The notes: generated by a model not told the origin, from the letters alone. Positions 32,306 through 42,400 are shown, numbered from the stretch's first letter. The stretch is 64,000 nucleotides of DNA from DASUPK01 sp963795665 (GCA_963795665.1 CAWCIP010000016.1:37841-101840), one strand, 5' to 3'. A program made the numbers and translations.

Positions 32306-33327
32306 GCACCGCCGACGTCTGCGCCGTGATCCTCTGGGCCGGCGTCACCCTGTACGCGATCTTCGGCGGCGCCGACTTCGGCGCCGGCGTGTGGGACCTC
32401 CTCGCCGGGAGCGACCGACCTGAATCGGGTGGCGCTGACGCGCCCCCTCTCGCAAATCGCGTCCGCAGTCAGATCGATCGCTCCATCGGCCCGGTCTGGG
32501 AGGCCAACCACGTCTGGCTGATCTTCGTCCTCGTCGTCCTCTGGACGGCCTTCCCCACCGCCTTCTCGGCGATCATGACCACCGTCTACATCCCGCTGGC
32601 GCTCGCCGCCCTCGGGATCGTCCTGCGGGGGTCGGGGTTCGCATTCCGGCACGCCCTGCCTGGACCCGTGCAGAGGCCGGCCACCCGGGTCTTCGGGTTC
32701 GCCTCCCTGCTCACGCCGTTCTTCATGGGGACCGTCGTCGGCGCGATCGCCTCCGGCGAGGTGCCTGCCTCGGGCGACGGCGATCCGACCGGGAGCTGGA
32801 CCGGGTTCCTGCCGCTGGTGACGGGGGTGCTGTTCGTCGTCGTGGCCGCCTATACGGCCGCGATCTTCCTCGTCCGCGACTCCGGGGCGGCGGGCGAGCA
32901 GGACCTCCGCGACTACTTCGCGCGGCGGGCCCTGGTGGCGGCCGTGGTCGCCGGCATTGCGGCCGTCGTCGGCGTCATCGCCCTCCGTCAGGACGCCCGA
33001 TTCATCTACGACGGGCTCACCTCATGGCCCGGCATCGCGCTCGTGGTGCTGTCCGGGGTGTGCGGGCTTGCGGCGCTCGGCCTGCTGGTGACCGGACGTA
33101 ACCGCGGTCTGCGGGTGGCGGCCGTCGGAGCCGGCGTCACCATGATCTGGGGCTACTTCGCGGCGGCGTTCCCGTACATGCTGCCGACCTCCCTGAAGAT
33201 CTCTGACGCGGCCGGAGCCTCCGCGACGCTGACCGAGGTGATCGTGGTCTTCGGGGTCGCTGCCGTCACGGTCGTGCCGTCTCTGATCCTGCTCTACGCG
33301 CTCTCCCAGCGCAGCGCCCTCGAGTAG
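32302..33327 (+). CDS. cydB: Cytochrome bd quinol oxidase subunit II
   Basis: A 341-aa integral membrane protein with about eight helices, the partner of CydA. FGGADFGAGVWDLL near the N-terminus and RSIGPVWEANHVWLIFVLVVLWTAFP are the hallmark CydB blocks. The ATG overlaps cydA by 4 nt. No cydDC exporter genes are seen nearby. It closes the eight-gene run beginning at zwf2, linking sugar oxidation, NDH-2 and oxygen reduction in one transcription unit if no promoter intervenes. Confidence 0.93.
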   Translation: MSTADVCAVILWAGVTLYAIFGGADFGAGVWDLLAGSDRPESGGADAPPLANRVRSQIDRSIGPVWEANHVWLIFVLVVLWTAFPTAFSAIMTTVYIPLALAALGIVLRGSGFAFRHALPGPVQRPATRVFGFASLLTPFFMGTVVGAIASGEVPASGDGDPTGSWTGFLPLVTGVLFVVVAAYTAAIFLVRDSGAAGEQDLRDYFARRALVAAVVAGIAAVVGVIALRQDARFIYDGLTSWPGIALVVLSGVCGLAALGLLVTGRNRGLRVAAVGAGVTMIWGYFAAAFPYMLPTSLKISDAAGASATLTEVIVVFGVAAVTVVPSLILLYALSQRSALE

Positions 33328-33337
33328 CGCCTTCGGC

Positions 33338-33961
33338 TCAACTCTCCTTGACCACGGCGTAGACGATGCGCTCGGCGACGTCGATCACGACCTCGCTGAT
33401 CCGGTCGCAGCGGCGGTAGAGCTCTCGGAGCCCGATGCGCTCGCGCATCTCCTCAACCTCCAGCAGCTTGGCCGTGTCGCGGTAGTAGACGTGCTCCAGC
33501 TCCCGTGCAGTCTTGATCGCCGAGTCGGCGGCCGCCGTCGCCCGGTCATCGTCCTTGCCGAGGTGACCGATTGCGTCGTCGATCTGCCGGGTCGCCTCCA
33601 CAATGAAGGGCACCATCTCGGCGATTCCGGAGTCGGGGGTGACGCCCATCGCCTCGGCCTCCTCGACCAGGTCGCGCGCATGGTCGAGGATCCAGTCGAT
33701 GCCGCGGGACAGGGTGAAGACGTCCTCCGGCTCGAGCTGCAGGATGAAGGCCTCGCGCACGGTGTTCAGCACCTCGCGCTTGGCAGTGTCGCCTCGGGGC
33801 TCGGCGTCCCGAACGACCCGGGCGGCCGCAGCATCTCCGCCGGCCCAGGCGGACAGTGCGTCCAGCCCCTCGAGGGTCACCGCCGTCTGCGCACGAAGAA
33901 GCCCGATGACATCGGGCGTTTCCGGCAGAAACCAGCGCCGGTCTCGTCCAGAGCCGCTCAT
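33338..33961 (-). CDS. DUF47/PhoU-like phosphate transport accessory protein
   Basis: A 207-aa all-helical protein of the DUF47 (PhoU-like) family. The segments DVFTLSRGIDWILDHARDLVEEAEA and AAADSAIKTARELEHVYYRD match the two three-helix bundle signatures, with the acidic E/D residues that bind metals. It partners Pit-type transporters, probably gating phosphate uptake. The ATG overlaps the pit stop by 4 nt (33958-33961). It ends 10 bp from the cydB stop, convergent. Confidence 0.9.
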   Translation of the reverse strand: MSGSGRDRRWFLPETPDVIGLLRAQTAVTLEGLDALSAWAGGDAAAARVVRDAEPRGDTAKREVLNTVREAFILQLEPEDVFTLSRGIDWILDHARDLVEEAEAMGVTPDSGIAEMVPFIVEATRQIDDAIGHLGKDDDRATAAADSAIKTARELEHVYYRDTAKLLEVEEMRERIGLRELYRRCDRISEVVIDVAERIVYAVVKES

Positions 33962-34968
33962 GTGAGCAGCCGCCAGACGCCGAGCACGGCGGCGGCCAGC
34001 GCCGCCGTGGCCGGAAGGGTGATGAGCCAGGCGAGTCCGATGTGACGAACTATCTCCCAATTGACGTGGCGCAGACGGCCGCGGCCGGCGCCGATGCCGA
34101 CCACCGAGGACGCGACCACCTGGCTCGTCGAAACGGGGGCGCCAAGGAACGAGGCACCGAGGATGACGCCCGCGGACGAGGACTGGCTCGAGAGACCCTC
34201 GAGGGGATGGATGCGGTAGATGCGTCGACCCACGGTCCGAATGATCCGCCAACCGCCCAGCGCCGTGCCTGCCGTCAGTGCCGCGGCGCATGCAACGATC
34301 GACCAGGTGGGGGCGGAGAGCGAGTCGATCCTCCCGTCGGCGAGCAGCAGCGCGGCCACGACCCCGACCGACTTCTGCGCGTCGTTTGCGCCGTGGCTGA
34401 AGGAGAGCGCCGCCGAGGTGACCCACTGCCCGCCCTGGACCTGGCCGCGCCAGCGCCGCGTCGCCCGCGTTGCCGCCCGGCGAAGGGCCCGAATCACGAT
34501 CAGGGCAGCGAGCCCTCCAAGGACCGGTGAGACCGCGAGCGCGATCAGCGTCCCGAAGACGCCGACCGGGTGGATGCCGTCCAGCCCACCCCAGTTGACG
34601 GCCTGCGTGCCTCCCTCGACCACTGCCGCCCCGACCAGCCCACCGACCAGCGCGTGGCCCGAGCTCGACGGCAATCCCAGGCGCCAGGTGGCCAGGTTCC
34701 ACGCGGTGGCGGCCGCCAGCCCCGAGCCGATGACCTCGACGGCGACCGAGGGCGACACGGTGACGATGCCGCCGATCGTGTCGGCGACCGCTGAACCGAC
34801 CAGCAGCGGGCCCAATAGGTTGAAGACCGTGGCCAGGAGGATCGCCTGGAGCGGCGTCGCCGCGCGCGTGGCCACCAACGTCGCGATCGCGTTCGAGGCA
34901 TCGTGCAACCCGTTCGTGACGGCGAAACCGAGGGCGAGGAGGACCGCGATCGCCAGTCCGGTATCCAT
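33958..34968 (-). CDS. Low-affinity inorganic phosphate transporter, Pit family
   Basis: A 336-aa membrane protein with about ten helices in two inverted halves. The family's duplicated motif is visible as GLHDASNAIATLVATRA near the N-terminus and FSHGANDAQKSVG in the second half; both Asp residues of GxNDxxN-type loops bind phosphate (the first is HDAS). It moves metal-phosphate with protons. The start ATG 34968 has TAGAGT 6 nt upstream, so the mRNA is likely leaderless, and a perfect 24-bp palindrome abuts that hexamer, suggesting tight regulation. Coupled to the DUF47 gene downstream. Confidence 0.92.
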   Translation of the reverse strand: MDTGLAIAVLLALGFAVTNGLHDASNAIATLVATRAATPLQAILLATVFNLLGPLLVGSAVADTIGGIVTVSPSVAVEVIGSGLAAATAWNLATWRLGLPSSSGHALVGGLVGAAVVEGGTQAVNWGGLDGIHPVGVFGTLIALAVSPVLGGLAALIVIRALRRAATRATRRWRGQVQGGQWVTSAALSFSHGANDAQKSVGVVAALLLADGRIDSLSAPTWSIVACAAALTAGTALGGWRIIRTVGRRIYRIHPLEGLSSQSSSAGVILGASFLGAPVSTSQVVASSVVGIGAGRGRLRHVNWEIVRHIGLAWLITLPATAALAAAVLGVWRLLT

Positions 34969-34974
34969 CCGGCG

Positions 34975-35004
34975 ACTCTATGCCGATGGCGTCGTCCATC
35001 GGCA
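34975..35004 (-). promoter_or_regulatory. pit -10 hexamer and adjoining perfect palindrome
   Basis: On the minus strand TAGAGT (34980-34975) stands 6 nt before the pit ATG. Immediately upstream, TGCCGATGG-CGTCGT-CCATCGGCA (34981-35004) is a perfect 9-bp inverted repeat with a 6-bp centre. It occupies the -35/-10 spacer, the classic place for a repressor operator. It could also serve the divergent PLP-enzyme gene, whose start is 80 bp away. The binding protein is unknown; it does not resemble a Pho box of direct repeats. Confidence 0.6.
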
Positions 35005-35084
35005 GACACGCCAGGATTCGGGGAAGCTGGAGTTCTGCGACACGTTCTCGGGCGAGATCTAGCCATCAAGGAGCGACGAAACTC

Positions 35085-36485
35085 ATGAGCGACCTCTTCG
35101 ACTTCTATCCATACGCCGAGCGCTTCGGCGTCAACCGCGCTCTTCCGGACGGCGGGCGCTCGCGCGAGGAGATCCTCACCGAGCTCCGGACGATGGCCAG
35201 CGAGGAGGACGCCGTCTGGGAGGACGGGCGCTGCTCCGGGACCATGTACTGCGGCGACCGCGACCACTACGCCTTCCTGAAGGAGGCGTTCGGCCTCTTC
35301 GCTCATCAGAACGCGCTTCAGCGGGACATGTGCCCGAGCGCGACCCGTTTCGAGGGCGAGATCATCGCGATGGCGCTCGGCCTGATGCATTCAGACGCGG
35401 TGGATGACGTCCAGCCCGCGGGCATGGTCACCTCGGGCGGGAGCGCCAGCATCGCCCAGGCCGTCCTTGCATACCGTGAGGAGGGTCGGGTGGAGCGGGG
35501 AATCGACCGGCCGAACCTGGTCAAGCCCGAGACCGGCCATCCCGCCTTCGACAAGGCCTGCCACCTCTTCGGTATCGAGATGCGGCGCGCGGAGGTGGAT
35601 CCCGAGACCACGCTGGTCCGACGGGAGGCGGTTGACGAGCTGATCGACGAGAACACGGTCGCGATAGTCGGCTCGGCCGGGAATTACGGCTACGGGACGA
35701 TCGATCCGATCGCGGAGCTGGGTGAGCTGGCTCTCGACCACGGTGTCGGTCTGCACGTCGATGGATGCCTGGGCGGATACCTGCTGCCGTTCGGCGAGGA
35801 GCTGGGCTATCCGATCCCGGCCTTCGATTTCCGCGTCCCGGGTGTGACCACGATCTCGGCCGACACGCACAAGTACGGCTACGGATTGAAAGGCAGCTCA
35901 ACGCTGCTCTTCCGCGACAGGGAGCTGCGCAACCGCTGCTACTTCTTCATGCCCGACTGGAGCGGCGGCAAGTACTTCTCACCCGGAATGGAGGGCTCGC
36001 GCTCGGATGGGCTGCTCGCCGCCACCTGGGCCTCGATGGTGTCGATTGGCCGCGAGGGCTACCGCGAGTACGCCAAGCGGATCTTCGAGACCTCGGCCGC
36101 GATGCAGGACGCGGTTCGGTCGCATCCGGAGCTGAGGCTGCTGGGTGAGCCGACCTTCCTGTTCGCCTTCACCTCGGACGAGTTCGACATCTACCACGTG
36201 AACGACGAGATGAGGAGGCGCGGCTGGCGCTTCAACGGCCTCCAGTACCCGAACGCGCTGCACATGGCGGTGACCCGCCCGCAGACGCAGCCCGGGGTGG
36301 TCGAGGCGTTCGCCTCGGATCTCGACGCGGCCGTCGCCTACGCGCGCGAGCATGGCGACGAGCCGGCCGAGTCGAGCGCCGTCTACGGCGGTGTGCCCGG
36401 CGGCCTCGACGTCGAGGCGGAGCAGATGATTCGTGGCGTCATGACGCAGCTGATGGACTCGCAGCAGGCAGTTCCGTCGGCGTGA
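35085..36485 (+). CDS. PLP-dependent enzyme, sphingosine-1-phosphate-lyase-like
   Basis: A 466-aa group II decarboxylase/lyase fold enzyme. SADTHKYGYGLKGSS holds the PLP-binding lysine, VTSGGSASIAQAVLAYREE the phosphate-binding glycine region and LHVDGCLGGYLLPF the Asp that pairs with the pyridine nitrogen. The pattern is that of S1P lyases and related carbon-carbon lyases on phosphorylated amino alcohols, more than of amino-acid decarboxylases. ATG 35085 has AAGGAG at 35069-35074. It overlaps an FGGY kinase gene by 4 nt, so a kinase-then-lyase route on a hydroxylated substrate is suggested; the substrate is unknown. Confidence 0.83.
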   Translation: MSDLFDFYPYAERFGVNRALPDGGRSREEILTELRTMASEEDAVWEDGRCSGTMYCGDRDHYAFLKEAFGLFAHQNALQRDMCPSATRFEGEIIAMALGLMHSDAVDDVQPAGMVTSGGSASIAQAVLAYREEGRVERGIDRPNLVKPETGHPAFDKACHLFGIEMRRAEVDPETTLVRREAVDELIDENTVAIVGSAGNYGYGTIDPIAELGELALDHGVGLHVDGCLGGYLLPFGEELGYPIPAFDFRVPGVTTISADTHKYGYGLKGSSTLLFRDRELRNRCYFFMPDWSGGKYFSPGMEGSRSDGLLAATWASMVSIGREGYREYAKRIFETSAAMQDAVRSHPELRLLGEPTFLFAFTSDEFDIYHVNDEMRRRGWRFNGLQYPNALHMAVTRPQTQPGVVEAFASDLDAAVAYAREHGDEPAESSAVYGGVPGGLDVEAEQMIRGVMTQLMDSQQAVPSA

Positions 36486-38041
36486 GCCGCTCGGAGCGGT
36501 TCGTCCTGGCCGTCGACCTGGGCAGCGGCGCTCTCAAGGTCGGTGTGGTTTCCCTGGCGGGCGAGATCGCCGCCGTGGAGGAGCGAACCTACGAGACCGA
36601 GCGGCTTCCGGGAGGCGGCGCCGTTCAGGACGCCTCGGGCTGGTGGGAGATGGTGCGGGAGCTCGGTCGCTCGGTCCTCGAGGGCATCCCCGCCGACGGA
36701 GTCGTCGCCGTCTCCTGCACCGGCCAGTGGGCGAGCACCGTCCCGGTCGACGAGGCGGGGGAGCCGGTCGGGCCCTGCGTGATGTGGCTCGATACGCGCG
36801 GCGCCGGCCATTCGCGAGACGTCGTCGGCGGACCGCTGCTCGGCTACTCCCCGCCCGCGCTGGCGAGCTGGATCCGCCGCACCGGCGGTGTGCCCTCCCC
36901 GTTCGGGGGCGACCCCGTCAGCCACATGCTCCACCTGGAGCGAGACGAGCCAGAGGTCGCGGCGGCCGCCCGCTGGTACATGGAGCCGGTCGACTATCTG
37001 ACCATGCGGTTCACCGGGCGGGCGGCGGCCACCCACGCCTCTATGAGCGGCGCCTGGCTGACCGACAACCGGCACCTCGACAGGTTCACCTACGACTCGG
37101 CCCTGGTTGGCAGGGCGGGCCTCGACCCCGGCAAGCTGCCACCGCTGGTTGAGACCGGCTCGCTGGTGGGGACCGTTCGGCCGGAGGTGGCCTCCGATCT
37201 CGGGATCAGCCCCGAGGCTCAGGTCGTCACCGGCACCCCGGACCTGCACTCCGCGGCGCTCGGCTGCGGCGCGATCGGCGAGGGAGAGGCTCACATGAGC
37301 ATCAGCACCACCTCCTGGATCTCGCTGCCCTTCGAGCGCAAGAAGACCGACGCGATGCGGTCGATCGCGACCGTGCCCGGGCTGGACTCGCAGAGCTACC
37401 TGGTCGCCAACAACCACGAGGCGGCGGGTCTCTGCCTGCGCTGGCTGCGGGACAGCTTCACGACCGGGGAGCCCGCGAGCTTCGAGCGGCTGGTGGAGCT
37501 GGCCGCGAGCTCGCCTCCCGGCAGCGGCGGCATCCTGTTCACGCCCTGGATCGCTGGCGAACGCTCGCCGGTCGACGACCGCAACGCCCGCGGGGGCTGG
37601 CACAACCTCTCCGTCGAGACGGACAACGCCGACCTGGTCCGGTCGGTGCTCGAGGGTGTCGCCTACAACTCCCGCTGGCTGAACGAGGCGGTTGAGCGCT
37701 TCGCGAAGCGGCGCCTCGACCCCCTCCGCATCTTCGGAGGCGGCGCTCTACCCGACCTCTGGTGTCAGATCCACGCCGACGTCATGGACCGGACCATCGA
37801 GCGGGTTGCCGATCCGGTCCACGCCAACCTCCGGGGCGCCGCGCTCTTCGCCTCCCTCGCCATGGGGAAGGTCTCGCGGGATGAAGTGCGGGGGCTCGTG
37901 CCGGTCGACCGCTCCTTCAAGCCGAACCCGGCCAACCGCGAGGCCTACGACCGACTCTACGCCGAGTTCCCCGGCCTCTACAAGGCCCAGCGCAAGATGT
38001 TCGCCCGGCTCAACGGCCGGGCGAATGAGACCTCCGGCTAG
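36482..38041 (+). CDS. FGGY-family carbohydrate kinase (xylulokinase-like)
   Basis: A 519-aa sugar kinase. AVDLGSGALKVGVVS is the phosphate-1 ATP motif, AVSCTGQWASTVPVD the next family block, and FTPWIAGERSPVDDRNARGGW plus FGGGALPDLWCQIHADV near the C-terminus are the FGGY signature and adenosine motif. Substrates of the family include xylulose, ribulose, glycerol, gluconate and erythritol. The GTG overlaps the PLP-enzyme stop by 4 nt. Its stop interlocks with that of the convergent hydrolase-cyclase in CTAG 38038-38041. Confidence 0.87.
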   Translation: MSRSERFVLAVDLGSGALKVGVVSLAGEIAAVEERTYETERLPGGGAVQDASGWWEMVRELGRSVLEGIPADGVVAVSCTGQWASTVPVDEAGEPVGPCVMWLDTRGAGHSRDVVGGPLLGYSPPALASWIRRTGGVPSPFGGDPVSHMLHLERDEPEVAAAARWYMEPVDYLTMRFTGRAAATHASMSGAWLTDNRHLDRFTYDSALVGRAGLDPGKLPPLVETGSLVGTVRPEVASDLGISPEAQVVTGTPDLHSAALGCGAIGEGEAHMSISTTSWISLPFERKKTDAMRSIATVPGLDSQSYLVANNHEAAGLCLRWLRDSFTTGEPASFERLVELAASSPPGSGGILFTPWIAGERSPVDDRNARGGWHNLSVETDNADLVRSVLEGVAYNSRWLNEAVERFAKRRLDPLRIFGGGALPDLWCQIHADVMDRTIERVADPVHANLRGAALFASLAMGKVSRDEVRGLVPVDRSFKPNPANREAYDRLYAEFPGLYKAQRKMFARLNGRANETSG

Positions 38042-39396
38042 GCCGGGACCCGCGCCACCTCGGCATCGCCGGTGACCGAGTAGAGGGCCCACTCGCCGGG
38101 GACGCCCCGGAGCTCCTGCGCGCCCCGCTCGGCGAACTCGAGCCCCGAACCGACCACCAGGTCCTTGACCGTGCTCGTGACGAGCACCTCTCCCGGGCCC
38201 GCCGCGTCCATCACCCTGGAGGTGAGGTGCACGGCGATCCCGGCGACGTCGTCGGCCATCACCTCGCACTCGCCGGTGTGCACCCCGGCGCGGATCTCCA
38301 GGCCCATCTCGCGCGCCACGTCGCAACTCGCGCGGGCGCAGCGTACGGCTCGCGCGGGGCCATCGAAGGTCGCCAGCGCTCCGTCGCCGGTCCAGTTCAC
38401 GAGACGCCCGCGGAAGCGGCCGAGCTCCCGCTCCACCCGTCGCTGATATCGGTCGAGCAGCTCGCGCCAACCCCGGTCGCCGAGCTCGGCGGCACGATCG
38501 GTGGACTGGACGATGTCCATGAAGAGGACGGTGGCGAGCATCCGATCGCGGACCGCGGCCGCCGGCTTGCCGGTGACGAACTCCTCGATCGGGTCCAGCA
38601 TCGCGTCCATGTCGCCCGCCACCCAGAGGTGATCCGAGCCCGGCAGCTCGATCTCCGTGGCGCCCGGGATTCCCCTGGCCACCGCCCGAGACATGGCGGC
38701 GGGCACCAGCCTGTCGCCGGCGCGATAGAGCACCATCGTCGGCACCTTCACCGCCGGCAACAGCGGTCGCACGTCGAGGTCCTCGTACATCGCGGAGACT
38801 CGCCTTGCGGTGCTCGGGCTCGCGCCTGAGCGGAGCATCCGGCCCCACCACTCGCGCACCTCCGGGTCGTCCGCGACGCTCGGCGCCCAGACGTTGAGGG
38901 ACTCGGGGTCCCCCCAGTTCTCCACGATCCGGTCCCAGAAGGGCCGGAGGACGTCGAGCGGAATCCCCTCCTCGTAGTCCTCCGCTCGAGGGAGGCGGGC
39001 GAAGGTTCCGTACTGGACCATCGCGCTGATCCGGTCGGGATGCGCGGCGGCCAGCATGGTGGCGGCGGCGCCGCCCTCCGAGATGCCGAACAGCACCGCC
39101 CGCTCGACCTCGCAGGCGTCGAGGACCGCAAGCGCGTCGTCGACGATGTTCTCGAGCGTGTAGGCGCCCGCCTCCCGGTCGGACAGGCCCATGCCGCGCT
39201 TGTCGAAGGCGATCACGCGGGCGAACGACCCGAGCCTCTCCCAGAAGCGCTGCGCGAGCGGGGGCTCCCTGCCGATCTCGAGGTGACTGACGAAGCCGCC
39301 CATGAACAGGACGTCAACGGGCCCGTTCCCCACGGTCGCGTAGGCGATCGAGGCGTCGCCGTTGTGGGCGTAGCGGCTCGGCGACCAGCTCAGCAT
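38038..39396 (-). CDS. Alpha/beta hydrolase fused to a class III cyclase-like domain
   Basis: A 452-aa fusion. Residues 1-275 are an alpha/beta hydrolase: DKRGMGLSD, the nucleophile elbow FGISEGGAAA and the closing GSDHLW histidine. From about 285 a class III nucleotidyl-cyclase domain follows: LFMDIVQST with the first metal Asp, and WTGDGALATFDGPARAVRCA with the second. The substrate-specifying lysine expected before TGDG is Asn (LVNWTGDG), so adenylate specificity or activity is doubtful. TACGCT 6 nt before ATG 39396 suggests a leaderless mRNA. It is divergent from a 1443-aa kinase-ATPase-cyclase; such fusions are common in mycobacteria and other actinobacteria. Confidence 0.88.
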   Translation of the reverse strand: MLSWSPSRYAHNGDASIAYATVGNGPVDVLFMGGFVSHLEIGREPPLAQRFWERLGSFARVIAFDKRGMGLSDREAGAYTLENIVDDALAVLDACEVERAVLFGISEGGAAATMLAAAHPDRISAMVQYGTFARLPRAEDYEEGIPLDVLRPFWDRIVENWGDPESLNVWAPSVADDPEVREWWGRMLRSGASPSTARRVSAMYEDLDVRPLLPAVKVPTMVLYRAGDRLVPAAMSRAVARGIPGATEIELPGSDHLWVAGDMDAMLDPIEEFVTGKPAAAVRDRMLATVLFMDIVQSTDRAAELGDRGWRELLDRYQRRVERELGRFRGRLVNWTGDGALATFDGPARAVRCARASCDVAREMGLEIRAGVHTGECEVMADDVAGIAVHLTSRVMDAAGPGEVLVTSTVKDLVVGSGLEFAERGAQELRGVPGEWALYSVTGDAEVARVPA

Positions 39397-39438
39397 CGTT
39401 CCAGCGTACTGTCGGCGGCTGGGATACTTGGTCGGGCC

Positions 39439-42400
39439 ATGCGGTGTCCGTCCTGCGGCAATGAGAATCGTGAGGGCGCACGATTCTGCGACTCGTGCGG
39501 CAATGACCTGACCGCCGAGCCGGCCGTCGCCGAGCCGCGGCCCGAGCCGCTGCCGGCGGACGTCCCGAGCGAGATCGCGGGCCGCTACCGCGTCCGGCGC
39601 TTCCTTGGGCAGGGGGGGCGTAAACGCGTCTATCTCTCCGAGGACACGGCGACGGGCACCGAGGTCGCGGTGGCGCTGTACGACACGGCCGGGGTGGGCG
39701 CCGGGATCCAGGCAAGGGCGCGCCGCGAGGCCGAAGCGATGCGAAAGCTGGGCGACCACCCGCAGGTCGTCACGGTCCTCGACACGGGTGAGGACGGCGG
39801 CAACCCCTTCATCGTCAGCCGCTACATGCCGGGCGGCGACGTCGCGGGCTTGCTCTCGGCGGCAGGCGGGAGCCTCGAGGTGACTCGGGCCGTCGAGATC
39901 GCCGCCGACGTCACCCGTGCGCTCGAGCATGCCCACGCCCGCGGCATCGTCCACCGCGACCTGAAGCCCGCGAACGTCTGGATCGACGACGACGGACATG
40001 CGCGCCTCGGCGATTTCGGCCTGGCGACGACCGAGGCCCGAGCCCGTGTCAGCGGCGGCACGCTGGTCGGCACGGTCGCCTATCTGCCCCCCGAGCAGGC
40101 GCTCGGCGAGGCCGCCGGGCCGAAGGCCGACCTCTATTCGCTCGGGGCCCTCCTCTACGAGATGCTCACCGGCCAGCCTCCATTCCCCGGCGACGACGCG
40201 GTTTCCATCATCTCCCAGCATCTGCACGCGGACCCGGTGCCGCCGTCCCGCCACAACCAGCAAGTTCCTGAGGCGCTCGACCCGGTGGTGCTCGAGTTGC
40301 TCGCCAAGCGCCCGGAGGATCGACCGGCCAGTGCCGGCGAGTCTCGAAAGCAGATGCTTGCCGCGCTCGAGGAGAAGCCGGCCGAGTCCGCGGAGGAGCG
40401 CCGGGCCAATCCACTCGAGGGCCTCGCCGGCGGCGTCTTCGTCGGCCGCGAGCTGGAGCTCGAGCGCCTGCGGGAGGCCGTCGACGCGGCGCTCGGCGGG
40501 CGTGGGTCCCTCCAGCTGCTGGTCGGAGAGCCCGGGATCGGCAAGACCCGCGGGGCCGAGGAGCTGGCCACCTACGCGAGGGTGAGCGGAGCGCGCGTCT
40601 ACTGGGGCCGCTGCCGCGAGGACGAGGGCGCTCCCGCGTACTGGCCCTGGGTCCAGGCGATCCGCGCGTACGCGCGGGACGCCGACCCCGTCGCCCTCGC
40701 CTGGCAGCTCGGCGCGGGAGCGGCAGAGGTGGCCCAGCTGATCCCCGAGGTCGCAGAGAAGCTCGACATCGAGCCGGCGAAGGGCACCGATAGCGAGGAG
40801 GCCCGCTTCCGCCTCTTCGACTCGGTGACCAGCCTGATGCTCGCGGCTGCCCGCGACCGGCCGATCGTGATCGTGCTCGACGACCTCCACTGGGCCGACG
40901 AGCCCTCGCTCCTGCTCCTCCTCTTCGCAGCGCGGGAGCTCGCCTCGAGCGGCCTGCTGATTCTCGGCACCTATCGCGACGTCGAGCTCGGCCGCCATCA
41001 CCCGCTCGCCCGCGTCCTCGGCGAGATCTCCGGCATCGAGGGAAGCGAGCGAATCCCGCTCCGCGGGCTCTCGGTCGGCGCGGTCGAGCGCTACATCGAG
41101 ATGACCTCGGGGGCCGCCGCCCCGCCCGGGCTTGCCCAGGCGGTGCAGGAGCAGACGGACGGCAACCCGTTCTTCGTCGGCGAGGTGGTCCGGCTGCTCG
41201 CCAGCGAGGGCAAGCTCAGCAGCGGCGGCAGCGTCGCCGACCTCCAGATCCCCCAGGGTGTCCGGGAGGTCGTCGGGCGCCGCCTCGACCGGCTCAGCGA
41301 GCGAACGAACGAGGCTCTCCGGGTGGCCGCGGTGATCGGCCGCGACTTCGAGGAGGAGCTGGTCTGGCGGGTGGCGGACCTGCGCCCCGAGGACCTGATG
41401 ACCACCGCGCGAGAGGCGATCGCCGAGCGCCTGGTCACCGATCTCGGCGATGGGCATTACTCGTTCGCCCACGCTCTGGTTCGCGACACGCTCTACGAGG
41501 AGCTCAGCCCGCCCAAGCGCTCGGCGCTCCACGAGCGCGCCGGGCTCGCGATAGAGGAGGTCTGTGGCGGCAATGTCGATGAGCGCCTCGGCGAGCTGGC
41601 TCACCACTTCCTGGAGGCTGCTCCTCGCGGGGATCTCGCCAAGGCGATCGACTACGCGCAGCGAGCCGGCGAGCAGGACATGGAGCAGCTGGCCTACGAG
41701 GATGCGGTCGAGGTGTACGGGAGCGCCCTCGAGGTGCTCGACCTGATGGAGGGGCCCGATGAGGCTGTCCGCTGCAGCCTGCTGCTCTCGCTGGGCGGTG
41801 CGGAGGCCAAGTCAGCCCGGGTGGCGGACGCGCGCGAGGCGTTCGAGCGCGCGGCGGAATCGGCGCGGCGACTCGATGACGCCGACAGCCTGGTCGGAGC
41901 CACGATCGGGATCGCGATGATGAGCGACGCGGGCAGGCTCGACGAGAAGCTCCTCGCCCTGATCGACGAGACGCTGGAGCGGATCGGCCCGGAGCGCACC
42001 GCCCGCCGCGCGGCCCTGCTCAGCGCCAAGTCGGCCGAGATGTACTGGAGGGACAACGACATCAACGAGTCCACGCGGCTGGTGGACGAGGCGATCGAGA
42101 TCGCGCGTGAGATCGATGCGCCGGCGAGCCTGCTTCCTGCGCTCCAGCGGAAGATCTTCATACCCGCGGGACCGGGCGCGTCCCGGGAGCGGCTTCGGCT
42201 GGCGGACGAGATGCTCGAGCTCGGGGAGGCCACGGGCAACCGCGAGGCCGTCCTGCGCGCGCACGGCTACCGGCTCTGGCAGTTCCTCGAGCTCGCCGAC
42301 ATGGAGTCGGTCGATCGCGAGCTCTCCACCTATGCCCGGCTGGCCGAGGAGCTCCGCATGCCCGAGCACAGCTGGCTGACGATCGCGCTGCGCGGCATGC

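Noticed and set aside
39397..41607. Long upstream extension of the hydrolase-cyclase frame
   Set aside because: The frame stays open into the opposite gene, but hydrolase homology begins at ATG 39396, which has a -10 hexamer 6 nt upstream; the extension is shadow.
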